NCBI RefSeq assembly: GCF_029227915.1
Contig: NC_079886.1
Location: 744,001 to 808,000 of the forward strand
Length of the DNA: 64,000 nucleotides
Direction of reading: 5' to 3'
DNA from: Hydractinia symbiolongicarpus
Lineage: Eukaryota; Cnidaria; Hydrozoa; Anthoathecata; Hydractiniidae
Shown here: positions 13,196-26,390 of the stretch, one piece after another
How the letters are laid out: each line of letters opens with the position of its first letter
Position numbering within the stretch: position 1 is the first letter of the stretch
Notes under the pieces: generated by a model
Database searches by the model: none
Told to the model about the DNA's origin: nothing
The model's input: only the letters and a program-made list of their open reading frames with translations
Position numbers and translations under genes: made by a program

Positions 13196-16100
13196 TAAGA
13201 CGCTGAATAAAAGAAGTTTAATCGCCGGCAAACGAAAACCTGCGAGTTCCCGTAAATCCGGTACTCTTCCCGTATAGTCAAAAGTATACAAAGAAAGTAC
13301 TCAAGGATTAAACTCATTTCCCGAACGATTTTTTAAATTATTTTTTCACCACAAAAACGCATGAGACTTGTAGTTTTCAAAAATGTTTTCATTTTTGATG
13401 AGACGCTAAATAAAAGAAGTTTAATCGCCGGCAAACGAAAACCCGCGATTTCCTGTAAATCCCGTACTCGGCCCGTATAGTCGAATGTAGATAAAAAAGT
13501 ACCCAGGGAGTAAACTCATTTCCCGAACGATTTTTTACATTATTTTTTCACCACTAAAACGCATGAGACTTGTAGTTTTCAATAATGTTTTCATTTTTGA
13601 TAAGACGCTGAATAAAAGAAGTTTAATCGCCGGCAAACGAAAACCCGCGATTTCCCGTAAATCCGGTACTCGGCCCGTATAGTCAAAAGTATACAAAGAA
13701 AGTACCCAGGGTGTAAACTCATTTCCCGAACGATTTTTTAAATTATTTTTTCACCACTAAAACGCATGAGACTTGTAGTTTTCAAAAATGTTTTCATTTT
13801 TGATGAGACGCTAAATAAAAGAAGTTTAATGGCCAGCAAACGAAAACCCGCGATTTCCCGTAAATCCCGTACTCGGCCCGTATAGTCAAAAGTGTACAAA
13901 GAAAGTACCCAGTGAGTAAACTCATTTCCCGAACGATTTTTTAAATTATTTTTTCACCACTAAAACGCAAGAGATTTGTAGTTTTCAAAAATGTTTCCAT
14001 TTTTGATGAGACGCTAAATAAAAGAAGTTTAATCGCCGGCAAACGAAAACCCGCGATTTCCCGTAAATCCCGTACTCGGCCTGTATAGTCGAATGTATAT
14101 AAAGAAAGTAGCCAGGGAGTAAACTCATTTCCCGAACGATTTTTTAAATTATTTTTTCACCACTAAAACGCATGAGACTTGTAGTTTTCAAAAATGTTTT
14201 CTTTTTTGATAAGACGCTGAATAAAAGAAGTTTAATCGCCGGCAAACGAAAACCCGCGAGTTCCCGTAAATCCGGTACTCGGCCCGTATAGTCAAAAGTA
14301 TACAAAGAAAGTACTCAAGGAGTAAACTCATTTCCCGAACGATTTTATAAATTATTTTTTCACCACTAAAACGCATGAGACTTGTAGTTTTCAAAAATGT
14401 TTTCATTTTTGATGAGACGCTAAATAAAAGAAGTTTAATCGCCGGCAAACGAAAACCCGCGATTTCCCGTAAATCCGGTACTCGGCCCGTATAGTCGAAT
14501 GTATATAAAGAAAGTAGCCAGGGAGTAAACTCATTTCCCGAACGATTTTTTAAATTATTTTTTCACCACTAAAACGCATGAGACTTGTAGTTTTCAAAAA
14601 TGTTTTCATTTTTGATAAGACGCTGAATAAAAGAAGTTTAATCGCCGGCAAACGAAAACCCGCGAGTACCCGTAAATCCGGTACTCGGCCCGTATAGTCA
14701 AAAGTATACAAAGAAAGTACTCAAGGATTAAACTCATTTCCCGAACGATTTTTTAAATTATTTTTTCACCACAAAAACGCATGAGACTTGTAGTTTTCAA
14801 AAATGTTTTCATTTTTGATCAGACGCTAAATAAAAGAAGTTTAATCGCCGGCAAACGAAAACCCGCGATTTCCTGTAAATCCCGTACTCGGCCCGTATAG
14901 TCGAATGTAGATAAAAAAAGTACCCAGGGAGTAAACTCATTTCCCGAACGTTTTTTAACATTATTTTTTCACCACTAAAACGCATGAGACTTGTAGTTTT
15001 CAATAATGTTTTCATTTTTGATAAGACGCTGAATAAAAGAAGTTTAATCGCCGGCAAACGAAAACCCGCGATTTCCCGTAAATCCGGTACTCGGCCCGTA
15101 TAGTCAAAAGTATACAAAGAAAGTACCCAGGGTGTAAACTCATTTCCCGGACGATTTTTTAAATTATTTTTTCACCACTAAAACGCATGAGACTTGTAGT
15201 TTTCAAAAATGTTTTCATTTTTGATGAGACGCTGAATAAAAGAAGTTTAATGGCCGGCAAACGAAAACCCGCGATTTCCTGTAAATCCCGGACTTATCCT
15301 GTATAGTCGAATGTATAAAAGAAGGTACCCAAGGAGTAAACTCATTTCCCGAACGATTTTGTAAATTATTTTTTCATCACTAAAACGGATGAGGCTTGTA
15401 GTTTTTAAAAATATTTTCATTTTTGATGAGACGCTGAATAAAAAAAGTTTAATTGCCGGCAAACGAAAACCCGCGATTTCCCGTAAATCCCGTACTCGGC
15501 CCGTAGAGTCAAAAGTATACGAAGAAAGTAATCAAGGAGTAAACTCATTTCCCGAACGATTTTTTAAATTATTTTTTCACCACTAAAACGCATGAGACTT
15601 GTAGTTTTCAAAAATGTTTTCATTTTTGATGAGACGCTAAATAAAAGAAGTTTAATGGCCGGCAAACGAAAACCCGCGATTTCCCGTAAATCCCGTACTC
15701 GGCCCGTATAGTCAAAAGTGTACAAAGAAAGTACCCAGTGAGTAAACTCATTTCCCGAACGATTTTTTAAATTATTTTTTCACCACTAAAACGCATGAGA
15801 CTTGTAGTTTTCAAAAATGTTTTCTTTTTTGATAAGACGCTGAATAAAAGAAGTTTAATCGCCGGCAAACGAAAACCCGCGAGTTCCCGTAAATCCGGTA
15901 CTCGGCCCGTATAGTCAAAAGTATACAAAGAAAGTACTCAAGGAGTAAACTCATTTCCCGAACGATTTTTTAAATTATTTTTTCACCACTAAAACGCATG
16001 AGACTTGTAGTTTTCAAAAATGTTTTCATTTTTGATGAGACGCTAAATAAAAGAAGTTTAATCGCCGGCAAACGAAAACCCGCGATTTCCCGTAAATCCC

Positions 16101-16437
16101 GTACTCGGCCCGCATAGTCGAAAGTATATAAAAAAAGTACCCAGGGAGTAAACTCATTTCTTGAACGATTTTTTACATTATTTTTTCACCACTAAAACGC
16201 ATGAGACTTGTAGTTTTCAAAAATGTTTTCATTTTTGATAAGACGCTGAATAAAAGAAGTTTAATCGCCGGCAAACGAAAACCCGCCATTTCCCGTAAAT
16301 CCGGTACTCGGCCCGTATAGTCAAAAGTGTACAAAGAAAGTACCCAGGGAGTAAACTCATTTCCCGAACGATTTTTTAAATTATTTTTTTACCACTAAAA
16401 CGCAAGAGACTTGTAGTTTTCAAAAATGTTTTCATTT
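13191..16437 (+). repeat. 16-mer higher-order unit, copy 2 (3,246 bp)
   Basis: Nearly base-for-base copy of 9,945-13,190. It ends where CCTGCGAGTTCC at 13,240 corresponds to CCCGCGAGTTCC at 16,486. Such high identity over 3.2 kb next to much more diverged monomers means a young duplication, or an assembly duplication. Confidence 0.9.
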
Positions 16438-16439
16438 TT

Positions 16440-18900
16440 GATAAGACGCTGAATAAAAGAAGTTTAATCGCCGGCAAACGAAAACCCGCGAGTTCCCGTA
16501 AATCCGGTACTCGGCCCGTATAGTCAAAAGTATACAAAGAAAGTACTCAAGGAGTAAACTCATTTCCCGAACGATTTTTTAAATTATTTTTTCACCACTA
16601 AAACGCATGAGACTTGTAGTTTTCAAAAATGTTTTCATTTTTGATGAGACGCTAAATAAAAGAAGTTTAATCGCCGGCAAACGAAAACCCGCGATTTCCC
16701 GTAAATCCCGTACTCGGCCCGTATAGTCGAATGTATATAAAAAAAGTACCCAGGGAGTAAACTCATTTCCCGAACGATTTTTTACATTATTTTTTCACCA
16801 CTAAAACGCATGAGACTTGTAGTTTTCAAAAATGTTTTCATTTTTGATAAGACGCTGAATAAAAGAAGTTAAATCGCCGGCAAACGAAAACCCGCGATTT
16901 CCCGTAAATCCGGTACTCGGCCTGTATAGACAAAAGTATACAAAGAAAGTACCCAGGGTGTAAACTCATTTCCCGAACGATTTTTTAAATTATTTTTTCA
17001 CCACTAAAACGCATGAGACTTGTAGTTTTCAAAAATGTTTTCATTTTTGATGAGACGCTGAATAAAAGAAGTTTAATCGCCGGCAAACGAAAACCCGCCA
17101 TATCCTGTAAATCCCGGACTTATCCTGTATAGTCGAGTGTATAAAAGAAAGTACACAAGGAGTAAACTCATTTCCCGAACGATTTTGTAAATTATTTTTT
17201 ATTCGCTAAAACGGATGAGGCTTGTAGTTTTCAAAAATATTTTCATTTTTGATGAGACGCTGAATAAAAGAAGTTTAATTGCCGGCAAACGAAAACCCGC
17301 GATTTCCCGTAAATTCCGTACTCGGCCCGTATAGTCAAAAGTATACAAAGAAAGTACTCAAGGAGTAAACTCATTTCCCGAACGATTTTTTAAATTATTT
17401 TTTCACCACTAAAACGCATGAGACTTGTAGTTTCCAAAAATGTTTTCATTTTTGATGAGACGCTAAATAAAAGAAGTTTAATCGCCGGCAAACAAAAACC
17501 CGCGATTTCCCGTAAATCCCGTACTCGGCCCGTATAGTCAAAAGTGTACAAAGAAAGTACCCAGGGAGTAAACTCATTTCTTGAACGATTTTTTACATTA
17601 TTTTTTCACCACTAAAACGCATGAGACTTGTAGTTTTCAAAAATGTTTTCATTTTTGATAAGACGCTGAATAAAAGAAGTTTAATGGCCGGCAAACGAAA
17701 ACCCGCGATTTCCCGTACATCCGGTACTCGGCCCGTATAGTCAAAAGTGTACAAAGAAAGTACCCAGGGAGTAAACTCATTTCCCGAACGATTTTTTAAA
17801 TTATTTTTTCCCCACTAAAACGCAAGAGACTTGCAGTTTTCAAAAATGTTTTCATTTTTGATAAGACGCTGAATAAAAGAAGTTAAATCGCCGGCAAACG
17901 AAAACCCGCGATTTCCCGTAAATCCGGTACTCGGCCTGTATAGACAAAAGTATACAAAGAAAGTACCCAGGGTGTAAACTCATTTCCCGAACGATTTTTT
18001 AAATTATTTTTTAACCACTAAAACGCATGAGACTTGTAGTTTTCAAAAATGTTTTCATTTTTGATGAGACGCTGAATAAAAGAAGTTTAATCGCCGGCAA
18101 ACGAAAACCCGCGATATCCTGTAAATCCTGGACTTATCCTGTATAGTCGAGTGTATAAAAGAAAGTACCCAAGGAGTAAACTCATTTCCCGAACGATTTT
18201 GTAAATTATTTTTTATTCAATAAAACGGATGAGGCTTGTAGTTTTCAAAAATATTTTCATTTTTGATGAGACGCTGAATAAAAGAATTTTAATTGCCGGC
18301 AAACGAAAACCCGCGATTTCCCGTAAATTCCGTACTCGGCCCGTATAGTCAAAAGTATACAAAGAAAGTACCCAGGGAGTAAACTCATTTCTTGAACGAT
18401 TTTTTACATTATTTTTTCACCACTAAAACGCATGAGACTTGTAGTTTTCAAAAATGTTTTCATTTTTGATAAGACGCTGAATAAAAGAAGTTTAATGGCC
18501 GGCAAACGAAAACCCGCGATTTCCCGTAAATCCGGTACTCGGCCCGTATAGTCAAAAGTGTACAAAGAAAGTACCCAGGGAGTAAACTCATTTCCCGAAC
18601 GATTTTTTAAATTATTTTTTCACCACTAAAACGCAAGAGACTTGTAGTTTTCAAAAATGTTTTCATTTTTGATGAGACGCTGAATAAAAGAAGTTTAATC
18701 GCCGGCAAACGAAAACCCGCGAGTTCCCGTAAATCCGGTACTCGGCCCGTATAGTCAAAAGTATACAAAGAAAGTACTCAAGGAGTAAACTCATTTCCCG
18801 AACGATTTTTTAAATTATTTTTTCACCACTAAAACGCAAGAGACTTGTAGTTTTCAAAAATGTTTTCATTTTTGATAAGACGCTGAATAAAAGAAGTTTA
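16440..18900 (+). repeat. Mixed 5-mer-like monomers
   Basis: Marked by monomers with GTTAAATCGCC plus CCTGTATAGAC (at about 16,921 and 17,935, 1,014 bp or 5 monomers apart), followed by GATATCCTG or CATATCCTG units and then units preceded by TTTTTATTC. TTTCTTGAACG with TTTTTTACATT marks another recurrent member. Copies are less alike than in the 16-mer doublet. Confidence 0.65.
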
Positions 18901-19081
18901 ATCGCCGGCAAACGAAAACCCGCGAGTTCACGTACATCCGGTACTCGGCCCGTATAGTCCGGTACTCGGCCCGATATCCTGTAAATCCCGGACTTATCCT
19001 GTATAGTCGAGTGTATAAAAGAAAGTACCCAAGGAGTAAACTCATTTCCCGAACGATTTTGTAAATTATTTTTTATTCACT
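18830..19081 (+). repeat. Expanded, rearranged monomer (about 251 bp)
   Basis: The distance from AAAACGCAAGAG (18,831) to the next AAAACGGATGAG (19,082) is 251 bp instead of 203. CCGGTACTCGGCCCG occurs twice, at 18,938-18,952 and 18,959-18,973. After the second copy the sequence steps back to ATATCCTGTAAATCCCGG, which normally lies upstream in the unit. The first step is a 21-bp repeat. At the second, CCCG joins directly to ATATCC, where intact units read CCCGCGATATCC. Two short backward switches, one at a shared CCCG, explain the structure. Confidence 0.85.
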
Positions 19082-20296
19082 AAAACGGATGAGGCTTGTA
19101 GTTTTCAAAAATATTTTCATTTTTGATGAGACGCTGAATAAAAAGAAGTTTAATTGCTGGCAAACGAAAACACGCGATTTCCCGTAAATTCCGTACTCGG
19201 CCCGTATAGTCAAAAGTATACAAAGAGAGTACTCAAGGAGTAAACTCATTTCCCGAACGATTTTTTAAATTATTTTTTCACCACTAAAACGCATGAGACT
19301 TGTAGTTTTCAAAAATGTTTTCATTTTTGATGAGACGCTAAATAAAAGAAGTTTAATCGCCGGCAAACAAAAACCCGCGATTTCCCGTAAATCCCGCACT
19401 CGGCCCGTATAGTCAAAAGTGTACAAAGAAAGTACCCAGGGAGTAAACTCATTTCTTGAACGATTTTTTACATTATTTTTTCACCACTAAAACGCATGAG
19501 ACTTGTAGTTTTCAAAAATGTTTTCATTTTTGATAAGACGCTGAATAAAAGAAGTTAAATCGCCGGCAAACGAAAACCCGCAATTTCCCATAAATCCGGT
19601 ACTCGGCCTGTATAGACAAAAGTATACAAAGAAAGTACCCAGGGTGTAAACTCATTTCCCGAACGATTTTTTAAATTATTTTTTCACCACTAAAACGCAT
19701 GAGACTTGTAGTTTTCAAAAATGTTTTCATTTTTGATGAGACGCTGAATAAAAGAAGTTTAATCGCCGGCAAACGAAAACCCGCGATATCCTGTAAATCC
19801 CGGACTTATCCTGTATAGTCGAGTGTATAAAAGAAAGTACCCAAGGAGTAAACTCATTTCCCGAACGATTTTGTAAATTATTTTTTCACCACTAAAACGC
19901 ATGAGACTTGTAGTTTCCAAAAATGTTTTCATTTTTGATGAGACGCTAAATAAAAGAAGTTTAATCGCCGGCAAACAAAAACCCGCGATTTCCCGTAAAT
20001 CCCGTACTCGGCCCGTATAGTCAAAAGTGTACAAAGAAAGTACCCAGGGAGTAAACTCATTTCCCGAACGATTTTTTAAATTATTTTTTCACCACTAAAA
20101 CGCATGAGACTTGTAGTTTTCAAAAATGTTTTTATTTTTCATGAGACGCTAAATAAAAGAAGTTTAATCGCCGGCAAACGAAAACCCGCGATTTCCAGTA
20201 AATTCCGTACTCGGCCCGTATAGTCAAAAGTATACAAAGAAAGTACCCAGGGAGTAAACTCATTTCCCGAACGATTTTTTAAATTATTTTTACACC
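19082..20296 (+). repeat. Mixed monomers between the two aberrant units
   Basis: About six monomers of the TTTTTATTC, TTTCTTGAACG, GTTAAATCGCC/CCTGTATAGAC (19,607) and GATATCCTG types. The first has one extra A (GAATAAAAAGAAG, about 19,138). A GTTTCC monomer follows directly after the GATTTTGTAAATT end at about 19,880, where other copies have a TTTTTATTC unit between them, as if one monomer had dropped out. Confidence 0.6.
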
Positions 20297-20470
20297 ACTA
20301 AAACGGGAACTTTTGATGAGACGCTAAATAAAAGAAGTTTAATCGCCGGCAAACGAAAACCTGCGATTTCCCGTAAATCCCGGACTCGGCCCGCAGAGTC
20401 AAAAGTATACAAAGAAAGTACCCAGGGAGTAAATTCATTTCCCGAACGATTTTTTAAATTATTTTTTCAC
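20290..20470 (+). repeat. Monomer with 28-bp internal deletion
   Basis: AAACG at 20,301 is followed after a few bases by ACTTTTGATGAG. In the related full-length copy near 23,113 the same two landmarks are 38 bases apart instead of 10. The missing bases cover the unit start and the left arm of the dyad. The rest of the monomer, with CCTGCG and CCCGCAGAGTC, is intact and matches the units at 23,119, 24,944, 26,567 and 32,650. Confidence 0.85.
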
Positions 20471-22900
20471 CACTAAAACGCATGAGACTTGTAGTTTTCA
20501 AAATTATTTTCATTTTTGATGAGACGCGGAATAAAAGAAGTTTAATCGCCGGCAAACGAAAACCCGCGCTTTCCCATAAATCCCGGACTCGGCCCGCAGA
20601 GTCAAAAGTATACAAAGAAAGTACCCAGGGTGTAAACTCATTTCCCGAACGATTTTTTAAATTATTTTTTCACCACTAAAACGCATGAGACTTGTAGTTT
20701 TCAAAAATGTTTTCATTTTTGATGAGACGCTGAATAAAAGAAGTTTAATCGCCGGCAAACGAAAACCCGCGATATCCTGTAAATCCCGGACTTATCCTGT
20801 ATAGTCGAGTGTATAAAAGAAAGTACCCAAGAAGTAAACTCATTTCCCGAACGATTTTGTAAATTATTTTTTATTCACTAAAACGGATGAGGCTTGTAGT
20901 TTTTAAAAATATTTTCATTTTTGATGAGACGCTGAATAAAAGAAGTTTAATTGCCGGCAAACGAAAACCCGCGATTTCCCGTAAATTCCGTACTCGGCCC
21001 GTATAGTCAAAAGTATACAAAGAAAGTACTCAAGGAGTAAACTCATTTCCCAAACGATTTTTTAAATTATTTTTTCACCACTAAAACGCATGAGACTTGT
21101 AGTTTCCAAAAATGTTTTCATTTTTGATGAGACGCTAAATAAAAGAAGTTTAATCGCCGGCAAACAAAAACCCGCGATTTCCCGTAAATCCCGTACTCGG
21201 CCCGTATAGTCAAAAGTGTACAAAGAAAGTACCCAGGGAGTAAACTCATTTCTTGAACGATTTTTTACATTATTTTTTCACCACTAAAACGCATGAGACT
21301 TGTAGTTTTCAAAAATGTTTTCATTTTTGATAAGACGCTGAATAAAAGAAGTTTAATCGCCGGCAAACGAAAACCCGCGATTTCCCGTAAATCCGGTACT
21401 CGGCCCGTATAGTCAAAAGTGTACAAAGAAAGTACCCTGTGAGTAAACTCATTTCCCGAACGATTTTTTAAATTATTTTTTCACCACTAAAACGCATGAG
21501 ACTTGTAGTTTTCAAAAATGTTTTCATTTTTGATGAGACGCTAAATAAAAGAAGTTTAATCGCCGGCAAACGAATACCCGCGATTTCCCGTAAATCCCGT
21601 ACTCGGCCCGTATAGTCGAATGTATAAAAAAAAAGTACCCAGGGAGTAAACTCATTTCCCGAACGATTTTTTACATTATTTTTTCACCACTAAAACGCAT
21701 GAGACTTGTAGTTTTCAAAAATGTTTTCATTTTTGATAAGACGCTGAATAAAAGAAGTTAAATCGCCGGCAAACGAAAACCCGCGATTTCCCGTAAATCC
21801 GGTACTCGGCCTGTATAGACAAAAGTATACAAAGAAAGTACCCAGGGTGTAAACTCATTTCCCGAACGATTTTTTAAATTATTTTTTCACCACTAATACG
21901 CATGAGACTTGTAGTTTTCAAAAATGTTTTCATTTTTGATGAGACGCTGAATAAAAGAAGTTTAATCGCCGGCAAACGAAAACCCGCGATATCCTGTAAA
22001 TCCCGGACTTATCCTGTATAGTCGAGTGTATAAAAGAAAGTACCCAAGGAGTAAACTCATTTCCCGAACGATTTTGTAAATTATTTTTTATTCACTAAAA
22101 CGGATGAGGCTTGTAGTTTTCAAAAATATTTTCATTTTTGATGAGACGCTGAATAAAAGAAGTTTAATTGCCGGCAAACGAAAACCCGCGATTTCCCGTA
22201 AATTCCGTACTCGGCCCGTATAGTCAAAAGTATACAAAGAAAGTACTCAAGGAGTAAACTCATTTCCCAAACGATTTTTTAAATTATTTTTTCACCACTA
22301 AAACGCATGAGACTTGTAGTTTCCAAAAATGTTTTCATTTTTGATGAGACGCTAAATAAAAGAAGTTTAATCGCCGGCAAACAAAAACCCGCGATTTCCC
22401 GTAAATCCCGTACTCGGCCCGCATAGTCAAAAGTGTACAAAGAAAGTACCCAGGGAGTAAACTCATTTCTTGAACGATTTTTTACATTATTTTTTCACCA
22501 CTAAAACGCATGAGACTTGTAGTTTTCAAAAATGTTTTCATTTTTGATAAGACGCTGAATAAAAGAAGTTTAATCGCCGGCAAACGAAAACCCGCGATTT
22601 CCCGTAAATCGGGTACTCGGCCCGTATAGTCAAAAGTGTACAAAGAAAGTACCCTGTGAGTAAACTCATTTCCCGAACGATTTTTTAAATTATTTTTTCA
22701 CCACTTAAACGCATGAGACTTGTAGTTTCCAAAAATGTTTTCATTTTTGATGAGACGCTAAATAAAAGAAGTTTAATCGCCGGCAAACAAAAACCCGCGA
22801 TTTCCCGTAAATCCCGTACTCGGCCCGTATAGTCAAAAGTGTACAAAGAAAGTACCCAGGGAGTAAACTCATTTCCCGAACGATTTTTTAAATTATTTTT
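20470..22900 (+). repeat. 6-mer-like block, period 1,218 bp
   Basis: GATATCCTG units at about 20,771 and 21,989 are 1,218 bp (6 x 203) apart. The following TTTTTATTC unit, GTTTCC/CAAACAAAAACCC unit and TTTCTTGAACG unit match in order in the two halves. The shared ATTTCCCAAACG and ACCCTGTGAG variants support a doublet. Confidence 0.65.
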
Positions 22901-24512
22901 TCACCACTAAAACGCACGAGACTTGTAGTTTTCAAAAATGTTTTTATTTTTCATGAGACGCTAAATAAAAGAAGTTTAATCGCCGGCAAACGAAAACCCG
23001 CGATTTCCCGTAAATTCCGTACTCGGCCCGTATAGTCAAAAGTATACAAAGAAAGTACCCAGGGAGTAAACTCATTTCCCGAACGATTTTTTAAATTATT
23101 TTTACACCACTAAAACGCATGAGACTTGTAGTTTTTAAAAATGTTTTCACTTTTGATGAGACGCTAAATAAAAGAAGTTTAATCGCCGGCAAACGAAAAC
23201 CTGCGATTTCCCGTAAATCCCGGACTCGGCCCGCAGAGTCAAAAGTATACAAAGAAAGTACCCAGGGAGTAAATTCATTTCCCGAACGATTTTTTAAATT
23301 ATTTTTTCACCACTAAAACGCATGAGACTTGTAGTTTTCAAAAATATTTTCATTTTTGATGAGACGCGGAATAAAAGAAGTTTAAAAGCCGGCAAACGAA
23401 AACCCGGGCTTTCCCATAAATCCCGGACTCGGCCCGCAGAGTCAAAAGTATACAAAGAAAGTACCCAGGGAGTAAATTCATTTCCCGAACGATTTTTTAA
23501 ATTATTTTTTCACCACTAAAACGCATGAGACTTGTAGTTTTCAAAAATATTTTCATTTTTGATGAGACGCGGAATAAAAGAAGTTTAATCGCCGGCAAAC
23601 GAAAACCCGCGCTTTCCCGTAAATCCCGTACTCGGCCCGTATAGTCAAAAGTATACAAAAAAAGTACCCAGGGAGTAAACTGATTTCCCGACTGATTTTT
23701 TAAATTATTTTTTCACCACTAAAACGGACGAGACTTGTAGTTTTCAAAAATATTTTCATTTTTGATGAGACGCTGAATAAAAGAAGTTTAATCGCCGGCA
23801 AACGAAAACCCGCGATTTCCTGTAAATCCCGGGCTTGGCCCCTATAGTCGAATGTATACAAAGAAAGTACCTTGTGGGTAAACTCATTTTCAGAACGATT
23901 TTTCAAATTATTTTTTCACCACTAAAACGCATGACACTTGTAGTTTTCAAAAATGTTTTCATTTTTGATGAGACGCGGAATAAAAGAAGTTTAATCGCCG
24001 GCAAACGAAAACCCGCGATATCCTGTAAATCCCGTACTCGGCCCGTATAGTCAAAAGTATACAAAAAAAGTACCCAGGGAGTAAACTGATTTGCCGACTG
24101 ATTTTTTAAATTATTTTTTCACCACTAAAACGGACGAGACTTGTAGTTTTCAAAAATGTTTTCATTTTTGATGAGACGCTGAATAAAAGAAGTTTAATCG
24201 CCGGCAAACGAAAACCCGCGATTTCCTGTAAATCCCGGGCTTGGCCCCTATAGTCGAATGTATACAAAGAAAGTACCTTGTGGGTAAACTCATTTTCAGA
24301 ACGATTTTTCAAATTATTTTTTCACCACTAAAACGCATGACACTTGTAGTTTTCAAAAATGTTTTCATTTTTGATAAGACGCTGAATAAAAGAAGTTTAA
24401 TCGCCGGCAAACGAAAACCCGCGATTTCCCGTAAATCCGGTACTCGGCCCGTATAGTCAAGAGTATACAAAGAAAGTACTCAAGGAGTAAACTCATTTCC
24501 CGAACGATTTTT
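22900..24512 (+). repeat. GCAGAGTC block with 406-bp dimer doublet
   Basis: Starts with GTTTTTATTTTTCATGAG and a TTTTTACACC unit, then the CACTTTTGATGAG/CCCGCAGAGTC monomer and two CGCGGAATAAAAG monomers. Next comes a dimer repeated at an offset of 406 bp (23,700 and 24,106), with AAAACGGACGAG, CCCGGGCTTGGCCCC and CCTTGTGGGTAAAC. The first part returns at about 26,390 (offset 3,448) and at 32,440 (offset about 9,531). Confidence 0.75.
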
Positions 24513-26390
24513 TAAATTATTTTTTCACCACTAAAACGCATGAGACTTGTAGTTTTCAAAAATATTTTCATTTTTGATGAGACGCTGAATAAAAGAAGTT
24601 TAATCGCCGGCAAAGGAAAACCCGCGATATCCTGTAAATCCCGGACTTATCCTGTATAGTCGAGTGTATAAAAGAAAGTACCCAAGGAGTAAACTCATTT
24701 CCCGAACGATTTTGTAAATTATTTTTCACCACTAAAACGCATGAGACTTGTAGTTTCCAAAAATGTTTTCATTTTTGATGAGACGCTAAATAAAAGAAGT
24801 TTAATCGCCGGCAAACAAAAACCCGCGATTTCCCGTAAATTCCGTACTCGGCCCGTATAGTCAAAAGTATACAAAGAAAGTACCCAGGGAGTAAACTCAT
24901 TTCCCGAACGATTTTTTAAATTATTTTTACACCACTAAAACGCATGAGACTTGTAGTTTTCAAAAATGTTTTCACTTTTGATGAGACGCTAAATAAAAGA
25001 AGTTTAATCGCCGGCAAACGAAAACCTGCGATTTCCCGTAAATCCCGGACTCGGCCCGCAGAGTCAAAAGTATACAAAGAAAGTACTCAAGGAGTAAACT
25101 CATTTCCCAAACGATTTTTTAAATTATTTTTTCACCACTAAAACGCATGAGACTTGTAGTTTTCAAAAATGTTTTCATTTTTGATAAGACGCTGAATAAA
25201 AGAAGTTTAATCGCCGGCAAACGAAAACCCGCGATTTCCCGTAAATCCGGTACTCGGCCCGTATAGTCAAAAGTGTACAAAGAAAGTACCCAGGGAGTAA
25301 ACTCATTTCCCGAACGATTTTTTAAATTATTTTTTCACCACTAAAACGCAAGAGACTTGTAGTTTTCAAAAATGTTTTCATTTTTGATAAGACGCTGAAT
25401 AAAAGAAGTTTAATCGCCGGGAAACGAAAACCCGCGAGTTCCCGTAAATCCGGTACTCGGCCCGTATAGTCAAAAGTATACAAAGAAAGTACTCAAGGAG
25501 TAAACTCATTTCCCGAACGATTTTTTAAATTATTTTTTCACCACTAAAACGCATGAGACTTGTAGTTTTCAAAAATGTTTTCATTTTTGATGAGACGCTA
25601 AATAAAAGAAGTTTAATCGCCGGCAAACGAAAACCCGCGATTTCCCGTAAATCCCGTACTCGGCCCGTATATTCGAATGTATATAAAAAAAGTACCCAGG
25701 GAGTAAACTCATTTCCCGAACGATTTTTTACATTATTTTTTCACCACTAAAACGCATGAGACTTGTAGTTTTCAAAAATGTTTTCATTTTTGATAAGACG
25801 CTGAATAAAAGAAGTTAAGTCGCCGGCAAACGAAAACCCGCGATTTCCCGTAAATCCGGTACTCGGCCTGTATAGACAAAAGTATACAAACAAAGTACCC
25901 AGGGTGTAAACTCATTTCCCGAACGATTTTTTAAATTATTTTTTCACCACTAAAACGCAGGAGACTTGTAGTTTTCAAAAATGTTTTTATTTTTGATGAG
26001 ACGCTAAATAAAAGAAGTTTAATCGCCGGCAAACGAAAACCCGCGATATCCTGTAAATCCCGGACTTAGCCTGTATAGTCGAGTGTATAAAAGAAAGTAA
26101 CCAAGGAGTAAACTCATTTCCCGAACGATTTTGTAAATTATTTTTTATTCACTAAAACGGATGAGGCTTGTAGTTTTCAAAAATATTTTCATTTTTGATG
26201 AGACGCTGAATAAAAGAAGTTTAATTGCCGGCAAACGAAAACCCGCGATTTCCCGTAAATTCCGTACTCGGCCCGTATAGTCAAAAGTATACAAAGAAAG
26301 TACTCAAGGAGTAAACTCATTTCCCGAACGATTTTTTAAATTATTTTTTCACCACTAAAACGCATGAGACTTGTAGTTTCCAAAAATGTT
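24513..26390 (+). repeat. Mixed monomers including an isolated GCAGAGTC unit
   Basis: About nine monomers. They contain one GATATCCTG unit joined to a GTTTCC unit near 24,725 (a T-run junction with a shortened ATTTTTCACC), a GCAGAGTC unit at 24,944, a GTTAAGTCGCC/CCTGTATAGAC unit at about 25,867 and a TTTTTATTC unit near 26,150. The order matches parts of 16-23 kb, which suggests a shuffled older copy. Confidence 0.6.

Noticed and set aside
23835-24050. 71-codon plus-strand ORFs starting in GGCCCCTATAG monomers
   Set aside because: They begin in one monomer and end at the TAG of the next. They appear only where a subfamily combination removes intervening stops.
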